Part shown: positions 11,143 to 24,227 of the stretch, piece by piece
Layout of the letters: each line of letters starts with the position of its first letter
Numbering within the stretch: the stretch's first letter is position 1
The notes under the pieces: generated by a model
Seen by the model: the letters and a program-made list of their open reading frames with translations, nothing else
Database searches by the model: none
What the model was told of the DNA's origin: nothing
NCBI RefSeq assembly: GCF_041296385.1
Contig: NW_027183505.1
Span: forward strand, 310,001 to 374,000
Length of the DNA: 64,000 bases
Source: Aphelocoma coerulescens
Lineage: Eukaryota > Chordata > Aves > Passeriformes > Corvidae
Reading direction: 5' to 3'
Made by a program: the position numbers and the translations under genes

Positions 11143-13326
11143 AACACAATAGCTTGGCATAAGCATTGAGCAACAGCTGCTGAACACACCTGGCAACATC
11201 TGCTTGCATCAAAAGAGGGCTTCAAGCTGACAATGGCACCAGCAGCTTCCATCTGCAACAGAGACCCAGGAAAGGACAGGCTGCGCCGGTTTGGACAAAT
11301 GTGGAGGAAAATATCCTCTGATAGAAGGCAGGTTACACCCAGCCCTCCCCCACCAGGTTTTTGGAAAAAAGAACTTTCCTGGGAAGAAAGTGAAAGAGAT
11401 AAAAACTATTTTTTTAACAAACACACAGGAAAAGGATAGCAATGCTAAATATTAAAAGCTCTCGCTGTGCAGAGAAAGCTGGGATAATTTTAGAGTCCTT
11501 CTGTGTTTCGGTGGGGTCTCCTGAAACATCCATAGATAGCGAGGCCCGTGCAAAGAAATAGGGAGCGATTCTTGAGAGAAGTTTCAGAGCTCTTTCTTCT
11601 CCAGCCACATGGGCGGGGCACTGCCAAAGAACTGAGCAATCACGGCACAAGCAGGGCCCTCCTCGCACAAGGCAACACAAAATAAGCAGTGCTGAACAGG
11701 ATTAGGGCACATGTGAGCAGGGAGCAGGGAGACCCCCCGTGCCCAGGCCATGCCTCTACCCCAGGGTCCCCTCTTCCCATGACCTCATGGCAGGGGGGAG
11801 GAACCCCAACACTTCCGTAGGTGTAGTCTCTCTCCTCCTCCTTGCAGCTGGCTCATGGGCCCACATTCAGGGCCCCCACCTCGGGAGAAAATTCTCCCAA
11901 TGTGCTCTGATGTTGAAAGAGTCAAGAAGAGAAGAAGGGAAAAAAACCCCCCGAAGTCCCAGGAAAACAAAGTTCAACTCTCCATCTCCCCCCAGAGAAA
12001 AGGAGCTGAAAACTGGCAAAAAAGAAACAAAGTTGCTTCCTCTGCTCTTGCTGCAAGCAGGATGCAGAGGAGTGTGTATGTGTGTCCTCGAAAAAACGCT
12101 CTGAGAAGTTTGTCCGGTTTTTTTCCTCTCCCCCCTCTCAGGCTCAGTTGAAAGGCACAGAAATGCACAAAGTTCACTTCTGGGCATAGAGCAGCAATAG
12201 GGGATACACATGATAAAGTCACCCCAAGACACAGGGACAGAGAATTCAGTGGAAAGACTCCGAGAATTCTGCTCCCAGAGATCATTCATTCCTGCTCACA
12301 CTGACCCTTGTAGAAAGGGGACCTCGTTCCAGGCAGCCTGTACTGAGCATGTGGCTCCTGAGTGGGGTTTGTTGTTTAGGAAACCTGCTCCGGCTTTTCC
12401 ATTCTTTCCTTCCAAACAGGAAAACTTCTCCTGGGGCTGTGTGCAGGCAGAGCCCTGAGGAGAGCAGGTGGCACATGGTGCGCTGGGCTGGGACAGCCAG
12501 CTGCAGAGCTCAAGGGAAGAAGCCCAAAGTGTCACAATGGCTCCTTGCCTTCACATGCAACACCTGGGTCACAATGGTCTCCTTGATTCCATGAGGCCCC
12601 ACTGTGTCACAATGGCTCCTTGGTTCCATCAGGTTCCGCAGTGTCACCATGGTCTCCTTTGATCCGCACTGTCATCATGGACAATTGGTTCCATGAGGCC
12701 CCGCAGTGTCACAATGGTCCCTTGCTTCCATAGCTTTTACGTTGTAACAATGGACTCCTTGCTTCTATGAGCTAGCCTGCTTTTTGCAGAGGTGTCTTTG
12801 GTTCCAACAAGGCCCCGCTGTGTCTCAGTGCACCCTGGCTTCCATGTGGATGTGGAGTATCACAAAGGCTCCTTGGTTCCACCAGGTCCTGCTGTGTCAC
12901 AATGGGTCCTGTGGTCCCTGAGGCCCTCCAAAGTCATTGTGGAGGCTTGCTTCCATGAGGTTCCATTATGTGCCAGTGGTCATCTTGGTTCCAGGAGTTT
13001 CCTTAGTGTCACAATGCTCTCCATGCTTCCATTAGGCCCTGCTTTGCCACAATGGTCCCCTTGTTTCCATGAGGCCCCGCTGTGTCACAATGGACGTACG
13101 GTTCCATGATGTTGCGTGGTGTCACCGTGCTCTTCTTGAATCCGCAGTTTAACCATGGACCATTGGTTCCATGCGGCCTGGCCGTGTCACAATGGGCTCC
13201 TTGATTCCATGATTCCCCACGGTGTCACAATGGAGCCTTGTTTCTAGGAGGTTCTGTACTGTCACAATTGCCTCCTTGATGCCATCAGCCCCTGCAGTGT
13301 CACAATGGCTCCTTGGTTCCATGAGG
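11143..13326 (+). repeat. Monomer U6, F form with an internal L-type tract, 2,184 bp
   Basis: F markers flank the centre. It shares with U12 and U19 the private variants GGATAGCAATG, CATAGATAGC and GAAATAGG. Between about 11,643 and 11,777 it switches to L-type sequence (GGCACAAGC, CACAAGG, GTGAGCAGG, CTCTTCCC), then returns to F (CTGGCTC, CTCGGGAG). The subrepeat block is 12529-13326 and ends with ACGTACGG and the GCAGTTTAACC variant. The CTCF-like motif at 12461-12474 is intact. Confidence 0.96.
11643..11777 (+). other. L-type tract embedded in F monomer U6 (putative gene conversion)
   Basis: Within an otherwise U12-like monomer, four consecutive diagnostic sites (GGCACAAGC, CACAAGG, GTGAGCAGG, CTCTTCCC) are of the L type, with F/U12-type sites on both sides (GAAATAGG before, CTGGCTC after). 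A double switch over so short a distance is the usual signature of non-reciprocal conversion, though two crossovers or an assembly error could also give it. Confidence 0.6.
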
Positions 13327-15505
13327 AACACAATAGCTTGGCATAAGCATTGAGCAACAGCTGCTGAACACACCTGGCAACATCTGCTTGCATCAAAAGA
13401 GGGCTTCAAGCTGACAATGGCACCAGCAGCTTCCATCTGCAACAGAGACCCAGGAAAGGACAGGCTGCGCCGGTTTGAACAAATGTGGAGGAAAATATCC
13501 TCTGATAGAAGGCAGGTTACACCCAGCCATCCCCCACCAGGTTTGGGAAAAAAGAATTTTCCTGGGAAGAAAGTGAAAGAGAGAAAACCTCTTTTTTTAA
13601 CAAACACACAGGAAAAGGATAACAATGCTAAATATTAAAACCTCTCGCTGTGCAGAGAAAGCTGGGATAATTTGAGAGTCCTTCCGTGTTTCGGTGGGGT
13701 CTCCTGAAACATCCATAGACAGCGAGGCCCGTGCAAAGAAACAGGGAGCGATTCTTGAGAGAAGTTTCAGAGCTCTTTCTTCTCCAGCCACATGGGCGGG
13801 GCACTGCCAAAGAACTGAGCAATCACGGCACAAGCAGGGCCCTCCTCGCACAAGGCAACACAAAATAAGCAGTGCTGAACAGGATTAGGGCACATGTGAG
13901 CAGGGAGCAGGGAGACCCCCCGTGCCCAGGCCATGCCTCTACCCCAGGGTCCCCTCTTCCCATGACCTCATGGCAGGGGGGAGGAACCCCAACACTTCCG
14001 TAGGTGTAGTCTCTCTCCTCCTCCTTGCAGCTGCCTCATGGGCCCACATTCAGGGCTCCCACCTGGGTAGAAAATTCTCCCAATGTGCTCTGATGTTGAA
14101 AGAGTCAAGAAGAGAAGAAGGGAAAAAAACCCCCGAAGTCCCAGGAAAACAAAGTTCAACTCTCCATCTCCCTCCAGAGAAAAGGAGCTGAAAACTGGCT
14201 AAAAAGAAACAAGGTTGTTTCCACCGCTCTTGCTGCAAGCAGGATGCAGAGGAGTGTGTATGTGTGTCCTTAAACAAACGCTCTGAGAAGTTTGTCCGTT
14301 TTTTTTTTTTCCTCTCTCCCCTCTCAGGCTCAGTTGAAAGGCACAGAAATGCACAAAGTTCACTTCTGGGCATAGAGCAGCAATAGGGGATACACATGAT
14401 AAAGTCACCCCAAGACACAGGGACAGAGAATTCAGTGGAAAGACTCCGAGAATTCTGCTCCCAGAGATCATTCATTCCTGCTCACACTGACCCTTGTAGC
14501 AAGGGGACATCGTTCCAGGCAGCCTGTACTGAGCATGTGGCTCCTGAGTGGGGTTTGTTGTTTAGGAAACCTGCTCCGGCTTTTCCATTCTTTCCTTCCA
14601 AACAGGAAAACTTCTCCTGGGGCTGTGTGCAGGCAGAGCCCTGAGGAGAGCAGGTGACACATGGTGCGCTGGGCTGGGACAGCCAGCTGCAGAGCTCAAG
14701 GGAAGAAGCCCAAAGTGTCACAATGGCTCCTTGCCTTCCCATGCAACACCTGGGTCACAATGGTCTCCTTGATTCCATGAGGCCCCACTGTGTCACAATG
14801 GCTCCTTGGTTCCATCAGGTTCCGCAGTGTCACCATGGTCTCCTTTGATCCGCACTGTCATCATGGACAATTGGTTCCATGAGGCCCCGCAGTGTCACAA
14901 TGGTCCCTTGCTTCCATAGCTTTTACGTTGTAACAATGGACTCCTTGCTTCTATGAGCTAGCCTGCTTTTTGCAGAGGTGTCTTTGGTTCCAACAAGGCC
15001 CCGCTGTGTCTCTGCACCCTGGCTTCCATGTGGATCTGGAGTATCACAAAGGCTCCTTGGTTCCACCAGGTCCTGCTGTGTCACAATGGGTCCTGTGGTC
15101 CCTGAGGCCCTCCAAAGTCATTGTGGAGGCTTGCTTCCATGAGGTTCCATTATGTGCCAGTGGTCATCTTGGTTCCAGGAGTTTCCTTCGTGTCACAATG
15201 CTCTCCATGCTTCCATTAGGCCCTGCTTTGCCACAATGGTCCCCTTGTTTCCATGAGGCCCCGCTGTGTCACAATGGACCTATGGTTCCATGATGTTGCG
15301 TGGTGTCACCGTGCTCTTCTTGAATCCGCAGTGTAACCATGGACCATTGGTTCCATGCAGCCGTGTCACAATGGGCTCCTTGATTCCATGATTCCCCACG
15401 GTGTCACAATGGAGCCTTGTTTCTAGGAGGTTCTGTACTGTCACAATTGCCTCCTTGATGCCATCAGCCCCTGCAGTGTCACAATGGCTCCTTGGTTCCA
15501 TGAGG
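13327..15505 (+). repeat. Monomer U7, L form, 2,179 bp (first monomer of 7-mer block A)
   Basis: L markers run throughout, with GCGCCGGTTTGAAC, CCTTAAACAAAC (shared only with U14), T12 and TGTAGCAAGG. The subrepeat block 14715-15505 carries both the 2-bp and 5-bp deletions and TTCCTTCGTGTC. The CTCF-like motif at 14647-14660 is altered to CAGGTGACAC. A private CCTTCCCATGC in the first subrepeat is also found only in U14. Confidence 0.97.
14647..14660 (+). promoter_or_regulatory. Mutated version of the CTCF-like motif (U7)
   Basis: GGTGGC has become GGTGAC, removing a core G that matters for CTCF recognition but keeping the E-box CAGGTG. The same change is present in U13 (27730), U14 (29916), U20 (43000), U21 (45178) and U23 (49538), and in no other complete monomer. 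Confidence 0.3.
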
Positions 15506-17687
15506 AACACAATAGCTTGGCATAAGCATTGAGCAACAGCTGCTGAACACACCTGGCAACATCTGCTTGCATCAAAAGAGGGCTTCAAGCTGACAATGGC
15601 ACCAGCAGCTTCCATCTGCAACAGAGACCCAGGAAAGGACAGGCTGTGCCGGTTTGGACAAATGTGGAGGAAAATATCCTCTGATAGAAGGCAGGTTACA
15701 CCCAGCCCTCCCCCACCAGGTTTTTGGAAAAAAGAACTTTCCTGGGAAGAAAGTGAAAGAGATAAAAACTATTTTTTTAACAAACACACAGGAAAAGGAT
15801 AACAATGCTAAATATTAAAAGCTCTCGCTGTGCAGAGAAAGCTGGGATAATTTGAGAGTCCTTCCGTGTTTCGGTGGGGTCTCCTGAAACATCCATAGAC
15901 AGCGAGGCCCGTGCAAAGAAACAGGGAGCGATTCTTGAGAGAAGTTTCAGAGCTCTTTCTTCTCCAGCCACATGGGCGGGGCACTGCCAAAGAACTGAGC
16001 AATCACAGCACAACCAGGGCCCTCCTCGCACAGGGCAACACAAAATAAGCAGTGCTGAACAGGATTAGGGCACATGTCAGCAGGGAGCAGGGAGACCCCG
16101 TGCCCAGGCCATGCCTCTACCCCACGGTCCCCTCTCCCATGACCTCATGGCAGGGGGGAGGAACCCCAACACTTCCGTAGGTGCAGTCTCTCTCCTCCTC
16201 CTTGCAGCTGGCTCATGGGCCCACATTCAGGGCCCCCACCTCGGGAGAAAATTCTCCCAATGTGCTCTGATGTTGAAAGAGTCAAGAAGAGAAGAAGGGA
16301 AAAAAACCCCCAAAGTCCCAGGAAAACAAAGTTCAACTCTCCATCTCCCCCCAGAGAAAAGGAGCTGAAAACTGGCTAAAAAGAAACAAAGTTGCTTCCC
16401 TCTGCTCTTGCTGCAAGCAGGATGCAGAGGAGTGTGTATGTGTGTCCTTGAACAAACGCTCTGAGAAGTTTGTCCGGTTTTTTCTCCTCTCCTCCCTCTC
16501 AGGCTCAGTTGAAAGGCACAGAAATGCACAAAGTTCACTTCTGGGCATAGAGCAGCAATAGGGGATACACATGATAAAGTCACCCCAAGACACAGGGACA
16601 GAGAATTCAGTGGAAAGACTCCGAGAATTCTGCTCCCAGAGATCATTCATTCCTGCTCACACTGACCCTTGTAGAAAGGGGACATCGTTCCAGGCAGCCT
16701 GTACTGAGCATGTGGCTCCTGAGTGGGGTTTGTTGTTTAGGAAACCTGCTCCGGCTTTTCCATTCTTTCCTTGCAAACAGGAAAACTTCTCCTGGGGCTG
16801 TGTGCAGGCAGAGCCCTGAGGAGAGCAGGTGGCACATGGTGCGCTGGGCTGGGACAGCCAGCTGCAGAGCTCAAGGGAAGAAGCCCAAAGTGTCACAATG
16901 GCTCCTTGCCTTCACATGCAACACCTGGGTCACAATGGTCTCCTTGATTCCATGAGGCCCCACTGTGTCACACTGGCTCCTTGGTTCCATCAGGTTCCGC
17001 AGTGTCACCATGGTCTCCTTTGATCCGCATTGTCATAATGGACAATTAGTTCCATGAGGCCCCGCAGTGTCACAATGGTCCCTTGCTTCCATAGGTTTGA
17101 TGTTGTAACAATGGACTCCTTGCTTCTATGAGCTAGCCTGCTTTTTGCAGAGGTGTCTTTGGTTCCAACAAGGCCCCGCTGTGTCTCAGTGCACCCTGGC
17201 TTCCATGTGGATCTGGAGTATCACAAAGGCTCCTTGGTTCCACCAGGTCCTGCTGTGTCACAATGGGTCCTGTGGTCCCTGAGGCCCTCCAAAGTCATTG
17301 TGGAGGCTTGCTTCCATGAGGTTCCATTATGTGCCAGTGGTCATCTTGGTTCCAGGAGTTTCCTTAGTGTCACAATGCTCTCCATGCTTCCTTTAGGCCC
17401 TGCTTTGCCACAATGGTCCCCTTGTTTCCATGAGGCCCCGCTGTGTCACAATGGACGTACGGTTCCATGATGTTGCGTGGTGTCACCGTGCTCTTCTTGA
17501 ATCCGCAGTGTAACCATGGACCATTGGTTCCATGCGGCCTGGCAGTGTCACAATGGGCTCCTTGATTCCATGATTCCCCACGGTGTCACAATGGAGCCTT
17601 GTTTCTAGGAGGTTCTGTACTGTGACAATTGTCTCCTTGATGCCATCAGCCCCTGCAGTGTCACAATGGCTCCTTGGTTCCATGAGG
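15506..17687 (+). repeat. Monomer U8, F form, 2,182 bp
   Basis: F front, but with AATTTGAGAG as in L monomers. Distinctive changes are CCCCACGGTCCCC and GTGCAGTCTC, shared with U15, U22, U24 and U27, followed by TTTTTTCTCCTCTCCTCCC. The block 16890-17687 has TCACACTGG, GTCATAATGG, ATTAGTT and ACGTACGG. The CTCF-like motif at 16822-16835 is intact. Confidence 0.97.
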
Positions 17688-19863
17688 AACACAATAGCTT
17701 GGCATAAGCATTGAGCAACAGCTGCTGAACACACCTGGCAACATCTGCTTGCATCAAAAGAGGGCTTCAAGCTGACAATGGCACCAGCAGCTTCCATCTG
17801 CAACAGAGACCCAGGAAAGGACAGGCTGTGCCAGTTTGGACAAATTTGGAGGAAAATATCCTCTGATAGAAGGCAGGTTACACCCAGCCATCCCCCACCA
17901 GGTTTGGGAAAAAAGAATTTTCCTGGGAAGAAAGTGAAAGAGAGAAAACCTCTTTTTTTAACAAACACACAGGAAAAGGATAACAATGCTAAATATTAAA
18001 ACCTCTCGCTGTGCAGAGAAAGCTGGGATAATTTGAGAGTCCTTCCGTGTTTCGGTGGGGTCTCCTGAAACATCCATAGACAGCGAGGCCCGTGCAAAGA
18101 AACAGGGAGCGATTCTTGAGAGAAGTTTCAGAGCTCTTTCTTCTCCAGCCACATGGGCGGGGCACTGCCAAAGAACTGAGCAATCACGGCACAAGCAGGG
18201 CCCTCCTCGCACAAGGCAACACAAAATAAGCAGTGCTGAACAGGATTAGGGCACATGTGAGCAGGGAGCAGGGAGACCCCCCCGTGCCCAGGCCATGCCT
18301 CTACCCCAGGGTCCCCTCTTCCCATGACCTCATGGCAGGGGGGAGGAACCCCAACACTTCCGTAGGTGTAGTCTCTCTCCTCCTCCTTGCAGCTGCCTCA
18401 TGGGCCCACATTCAGGGCTCCCACCTGGGTAGAAAATTCTCCCAATGTGCTCTGATGTTGAAAGAGTCAAGAAGAGAAGAAGGGAAAAAAACCCCCGAAG
18501 TCCCAGGAAAACAAAGTTCAACTCTCCATCTCCCTCCAGAGAAAAGGAGCTGAAAACTGGCTAAAAAGAAACAAGGTTGTTTCCACCGCTCTTGCTGCAA
18601 GCAGGATGCAGAGGAGTGTGTATGTGTGTCCTTGAACAAACGCTCTGAGAAGTTTGTCCGTTTTTTTTTTTTCCTCTCTCCCCTCTCAGGCTCAGTTGAA
18701 AGGCACAGAAATGCACAAAGTTCACTTCTGGGCATAGAGCAGCAATAGGGGATACACATGATAAAGTCACCCCAAGACACAGGGACAGAGAATTCAGTGG
18801 AAAGACTCCGAGAATTCTGCTCCCAGAGATCATTCCTGCTCACACTGACCCTTGTAGAAAGGGGACATCGTTCCAGGCAGCCTGTACTGAGCATGTGGCT
18901 CCTGAGTGGGGTTTGTTGTTTAGGAAACCTGCTCCGGCTTTTCCATTCTTTCCTTCCAAACAGGAAAACTTCTCCTGGGGCTGTGTGCAGGCAGAGCCCT
19001 GAGGAGAGCAGGTGGCACATGGTGCGCTGGGCTGGGACAGCCAGCTGCAGAGCTCAAGGGAAGAAGCCCAAAGTGTCACAATGGCTCCTTGCCTTCACAT
19101 GCAACACCTGGGTCACAATGGTCTCCTTGATTCCATGAGGCCCCACTGTGTCACAATGGCTCCTTGGTTCCATCAGGTTCCGCAGTGTCACCATGGTCTC
19201 CTTTGATCCGCACTGTCATCATGGACAATTGGTTCCATGAGGCCCCGCAGTGTCACAATGGTCCCTTGCTTCCATAGGTTTGATGTTGTAACAATGGACT
19301 CCTTGCTTCTATGAGCTAGCCTGCTTTTTGCAGAGGTGTCTTTGGTTCCAACAAGGCCCCGCTGTGTCTCTGCACCCTGGCTTCCATGTGGATCTGGAGT
19401 ATCACAAAGGCTCCTTGGTTCCACCAGGTCCTGCTGTGTCACAATGGGTCCTGTGGTCCCTGAGGCCCTCCAAAGTCATTGTGGAGGCTTGCTTCCATGA
19501 GGTTCCATTATGTGCCAGTGGTCATCTTGGTTCCAGGAGTTTCCTTCGTGTCACAATGCTCTCCATGCTTCCATTAGGCCCTGCTTTGCCACAATGGTCC
19601 CCTTGTTTCCATGAGGCCCCGCTGTGTCACAATGGACCTATGGTTCCATGATGTTGCGTGGTGTCACCGTGCTCTTCTTGAATCCGCAGTGTAACCATGG
19701 ACCATTGGTTCCATGCAGCCGTGTCACAATGGGCTCCTTGATTCCATGATTCCCCACGGTGTCACAATGGAGCCTTGTTTCTAGGAGGTTCTGTACTGTC
19801 ACAATTGCCTCCTTGATGCCATCAGCCCCTGCAGTGTCACAATGGCTCCTTGGTTCCATGAGG
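17688..19863 (+). repeat. Monomer U9, L form, 2,176 bp
   Basis: L form with GTGCCAGTTTGG, a C-run one base longer than in U5 before CGTGCCC, T12 and the 4-bp deletion. The block 19073-19863 carries the 2-bp and 5-bp deletions, AGGTTTGATG and TTCCTTCGTGTC. The last two variants differ from the partner monomer U16 (a possible conversion patch). The CTCF-like motif at 19005-19018 is intact. Confidence 0.97.
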
Positions 19864-22045
19864 AACACAATAGCTTGGCATAAGCATTGAGCAACAGCTG
19901 CTGAACACACCTGGCAACATCTGCTTGCATCAAAAGAGGGCTTCAAGCTGACAATGGCACCAGCAGCTTCCATCTGCAACAGAGACCCAGGAAAGGACAG
20001 GCTGTGCCGGTTTGGACAAATGTGGAGGAAAATATCCTCTGATAGAAGGCAGGTTACACCCAGCCCTCCCCCACCAGGTTTTTGGAAAAAAGAACTTTCC
20101 TGGGAAGAAAGTGAAAGAGATAAAAACTATTTTTTTAACAAACACACAGGAAAAGGATAACAATGCTAAATATTAAAAGCTCTCGCTGTGCAGAGAAAGC
20201 TGGGATAATTTGAGAGTCCTTCCGTGTTTCGGTGGGGTCTCCTGAAACATCCATAGACAGCGAGGCCCGTGCAAAGAAACAGGGAGCGATTCTTGAGAGA
20301 AGTTTCAGAGCTCTTTCTTCTCCAGCCACATGGGCGGGGCACTGCCAAAGAACTGAGCAATCACAGCACAACCAGGGCCCTCCTCGCACAGGGCAACACA
20401 AAATAAGCAGTGCTGAACAGGATTAGGGCACATGTGAGAAGGGAGCAGGGAGACCCCGTGCCCAGGCCATGCCTCTACCCCAGGGTCCCCTCTCCCATGA
20501 CCTCATGGCAGGGGGGAGGAACCCCAACACTTCCGTAGGTGCAGTCTCTCTCCTCCTCCTTGCAGCTGGCTCATGGGCCCACATTCAGGGCCCCCACCTC
20601 GGGAGAAAATTCTCCCAATGTGCTCTGATGTTGAAAGAGTCAAGAAGAGAAGAAGGGAAAAAAACCCCCAAAGTCCCAGGAAAACAAAGTTCAACTCTCC
20701 ATCTCCCCCCAGAGAAAAGGAGCTGAAAACTGGCTAAAAAGAAACAAAGTTGCTTCCCTCTGCTCTTGCTGCAAGCAGGATGCAGAGGAGTGTGTATGTG
20801 TGTCCTTGAACAAACGCTCTGAGAAGTTTGTCCGGTTTTTTTTCCTCTCCCCCCTCTCAGGCTCAGTTGAAAGGCACAGAAATGCACAAAGTTCACTTCT
20901 GGGCATAGAGCAGCAATAGGGGATACACACGATAAAGTCACCCCAAGACACAGGGACAGAGAATTCAGTGGAAAGACTCCGAGAATTCTGCTCCCAGAGA
21001 TCATTCATTCCTGCTCACACTGACCCTTGTAGAAAGGGGACATCGTTCCAGGCAGCCTGTACTGAGCATGTGGCTCCTGAGTGGGGTTTGTTGTTTAGGA
21101 AACCTGCTCCGGCTTTTCCATTCTTTCCTTCCAAACAGGAAAACTTCTCCTGGGGCTGTGTGCAGGCAGAGCCCTGAGGAGAGCAGGTGGCACATGGTGC
21201 GCTGGGCTGGGACAGCCAGCTGCAGAGCTCAAGGGAAGAAGCCCAAAGTGTCACAATGGCTCCTTGCCTTCACATGCAACACCTGGGTCACAATGGTCTC
21301 CTTGATTCCATGAGGCCCCACTGTGTCACAATGGCTCCTTGGTTCCATCAGGTTCCGCAGTGTCACCATGGTCTCCTTTGATCCGCACTGTCATCATGGA
21401 CAATTGGTTCCATGAGGCCCCGCAGTGTCACAATGGTCCCTTGCTTCCATAGGTTTGATGTTGTAACAATGGACTCCTTGCTTCTATGAGCTAGCCTGCT
21501 TTTTGCAGAGGTGTCTTTGGTTCCAACAAGGCCCCGCTGTGTCTCAGTGCACCCTGGCTTCCATGTGGATGTGGAGTATCACAAAGGCTCCTTGGTTCCA
21601 CCAGGTCCTGCTGTGTCACAATGGGTCCTGTGGTCCCTGAGGCCCTCCAAAGTCATCGTGAAGGCTTGCTTCCATGAGGTTCCATTATGTGCCAGTGGTC
21701 ATCTTGGTTCCAGGAGTTTCCTTAGTGTCACAATGCTCTCCATGCTTCCTTTAGGCCCTGCTTTGCCACAATGGTCCCCTTGTTTCCATGAGGCCCTGCT
21801 GTGTCACAATGGACGTACGGTTCCATGATGTTGCGTGGTGTCACCGTGCTCTTCTTGAATCCGCAGTGTAACCATGGACCATTGGTTCCATGCGGCCTGG
21901 CAGTGTCACAATGGGCTCCTTGATTCCATGATTCCCCACGGTGTCACAATGGAGCCTTGTTTCTAGGAGGTTCTGTACTGTGACAATTGTCTCCTTGATG
22001 CCATCAGCCCCTGCAGTGTCACAATGGCTCCTTGGTTCCATGAGG
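19864..22045 (+). repeat. Monomer U10, F form, 2,182 bp
   Basis: F front with AATTTGAGAG, GTGAGAAGG, GTGCAGTCTC, CCCCCAAAG and a T8 tract. Private with U17 are ACACACGATAAAG and GAGGCCCTGCTG. The block is 21248-22045 with GTCATCGTGAAGG and ACGTACGG. The CTCF-like motif at 21180-21193 is intact. Confidence 0.97.
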
Positions 22046-24227
22046 AACACAATAGCTTGGCATAAGCATTGAGCAACAGCTGCTGAACACACCTGGCAAC
22101 ATCTGCTTGCATCAAAAGAGGGCTTCAAGCTGACAATGGCACCAGCAGCTTCCATCTGCAACAGACACCCAGGAAAGGACAGGCTGCGCCGGTTTGGACA
22201 AATTTGGAGGAAAATATCCTCTGATAGAAGGCAGGTTACACCCAGCCATCCCCCACCAGGTTTGGGAAAAAAGAATTTTCCTGGGAAGAAAGTGAAAGAG
22301 AGAAAACCTCTTTTTTTAACAAACACACAGGAAAAGGATAACAATGCTAAATATTAAAACCTCTCGCTGTGCAGAGAAAGCTGGGATAATTTGAGAGTCC
22401 TTCCGTGTTTCGGTGGGGTCTCCTGAAACATCCATAGACAGCGAGGCCCGTGCAAAGAAACAGGGAGCGATTCTTGAGAGAAGTTTCAGAGCTCTTTCTT
22501 CTCCAGCCACATGGGCGGGGCACTGCCAAAGAACTGAGCAATCACGGCACAAGCAGGGCCCTCCTCGCACAAGGCAACACAAAATAAGCAGTGCTGAACA
22601 GGATTAGGGCACATGTGAGCAGGGAGCAGGGAGACCCCCCGTGCCCAGGCCATGCCTCTACCCCAGGGTCCCCTCTTCCCATGACCTCATGGCAGGGGGG
22701 AGGAACCCCAACACTTCCGTAGGTGTAGTCTCTCTCCTCCTCCTTGCAGCTGCCTCATGGGCCCACATTCAGGGCTCCCACCTGGGTAGAAAATTCTCCC
22801 AATGTGCTCTGATGTTGAAAGAGTCAAGAAGAGAAGAAGGGAAAAAAACCCCCGAAGTCCCAGGAAAACAAAGTTCAACTCTCCATCTCCCTCCAGAGAA
22901 AAGGAGCTGAAAACTGGCTAAAAAGAAACAAGGTTGTTTCCACCGCTCTTGCTGCAAGCAGGATGCAGAGGAGTGTGTATGTGTGTCTTTGAACAAACGC
23001 TCTGAGAAGTTTGTCCGTTTTTTTTTTTTCCTCTCTCCCCTCTCAGGCTCAGTTGAAAGGCACAGAAATGCACAAAGTTCACTTCTGGGCATAGAGCAGC
23101 AATAGGGGATACACATGATAAAGTCACCCCAAGACACAGGGACAGAGAATTCAGTGGAAAGACTCCGAGAATTCTGCTCCCAGAGATCATTCCTGCTCAC
23201 ACTGACCCTTGTAGAAAGGGGACATCGTTCCAGGCAGCCTGTACTGAGCATGTGGCTCCTGAGTGGGGTTTGTTGTTTAGGAAACCTGCTCCGGCTTTTC
23301 CATTCTTTCCTTCCAAACAGGAAAACTTCTCCTGGGGCTGTGTGCAGGCAGAGCCCTGAGGAGAGCAGGTGGCACATGGTGCGCTGGGCTGGGACAGCCA
23401 GCTGCAGAGCTCAAGGGAAGAAGCCCAAAGTGTCACAATGGCTCCTTGCCTTCACATGCAACACCTGGGTCACAATGGTCTCCTTGATTCCATGAGGCCC
23501 CACTGTGTCACAATGGCTCCTTGGTTCCATCAGGTTCCACAGTGTCACCATGGTCTCCTTTGATCCGCACTGTCATCATGGACAATTGGTTCCATGAGGC
23601 CCCGCAGTGTCACAATGGTCCCTTGCTTCCATAGCTTTTACGTTGTAACAATGGACTCCTTGCTTCTATGAGCTAGCCTGCTTTTTGCAGAGGTGTCTTT
23701 GGTTCCAACAAGGCCCCGCTGTGTCTCAGTGCACCCTGGTTTCCATGTGGATGTGGAGTATCACAAAGGCTCCTTGGTTCCACCAGGTCCTGCTGTGTCA
23801 CAATGGGTCCTGTGGTCCCTGAGGCCCTCCAAAGTCATCGTGGAGGCTTGCTTCCATGAGGTTCCATTATGTGCCAGTGGTCATCTTGGTTCCAGGAGTT
23901 TCCTTAGTGTCACAATGCTCTCCATGCTTCCATTAGGCCCTGCTTTGCCACAATGGTCCCCTTGTTTCCATGAGGCCCCGCTGTGTCACAATGGACCTAT
24001 GGTTCCATGATGTTGCGTGGTGTCACCGTGCTCTTCTTGAATCCGCAGTGTAACCATGGACCATTGGTTCCATGCGGCCTGGCTGTGTCACAATGGGCTC
24101 CTTGATTCCATGATTCCCCACGGTGGCACAATGGAGCCTTGTTTCTAGGAGGTTCTGTACTGTCACAATTGTCTCCTTGATGCCATCAGCCCCTGCAGTG
24201 TCACAATGGCTCCTTGGTTCCATGAGG
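22046..24227 (+). repeat. Monomer U11, L form, 2,182 bp
   Basis: L form with CACCCAGG, GCGCCGGTTTGGAC, GTCTTTGAAC (shared only with U18), T12 and the 4-bp deletion. The block 23430-24227 has GGTTCCACAGTG (shared only with U18), AGCTTTTACG and TGGATGTGG. The last part contains GGTGGCACAATGG. The CTCF-like motif at 23362-23375 is intact. Confidence 0.97.
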
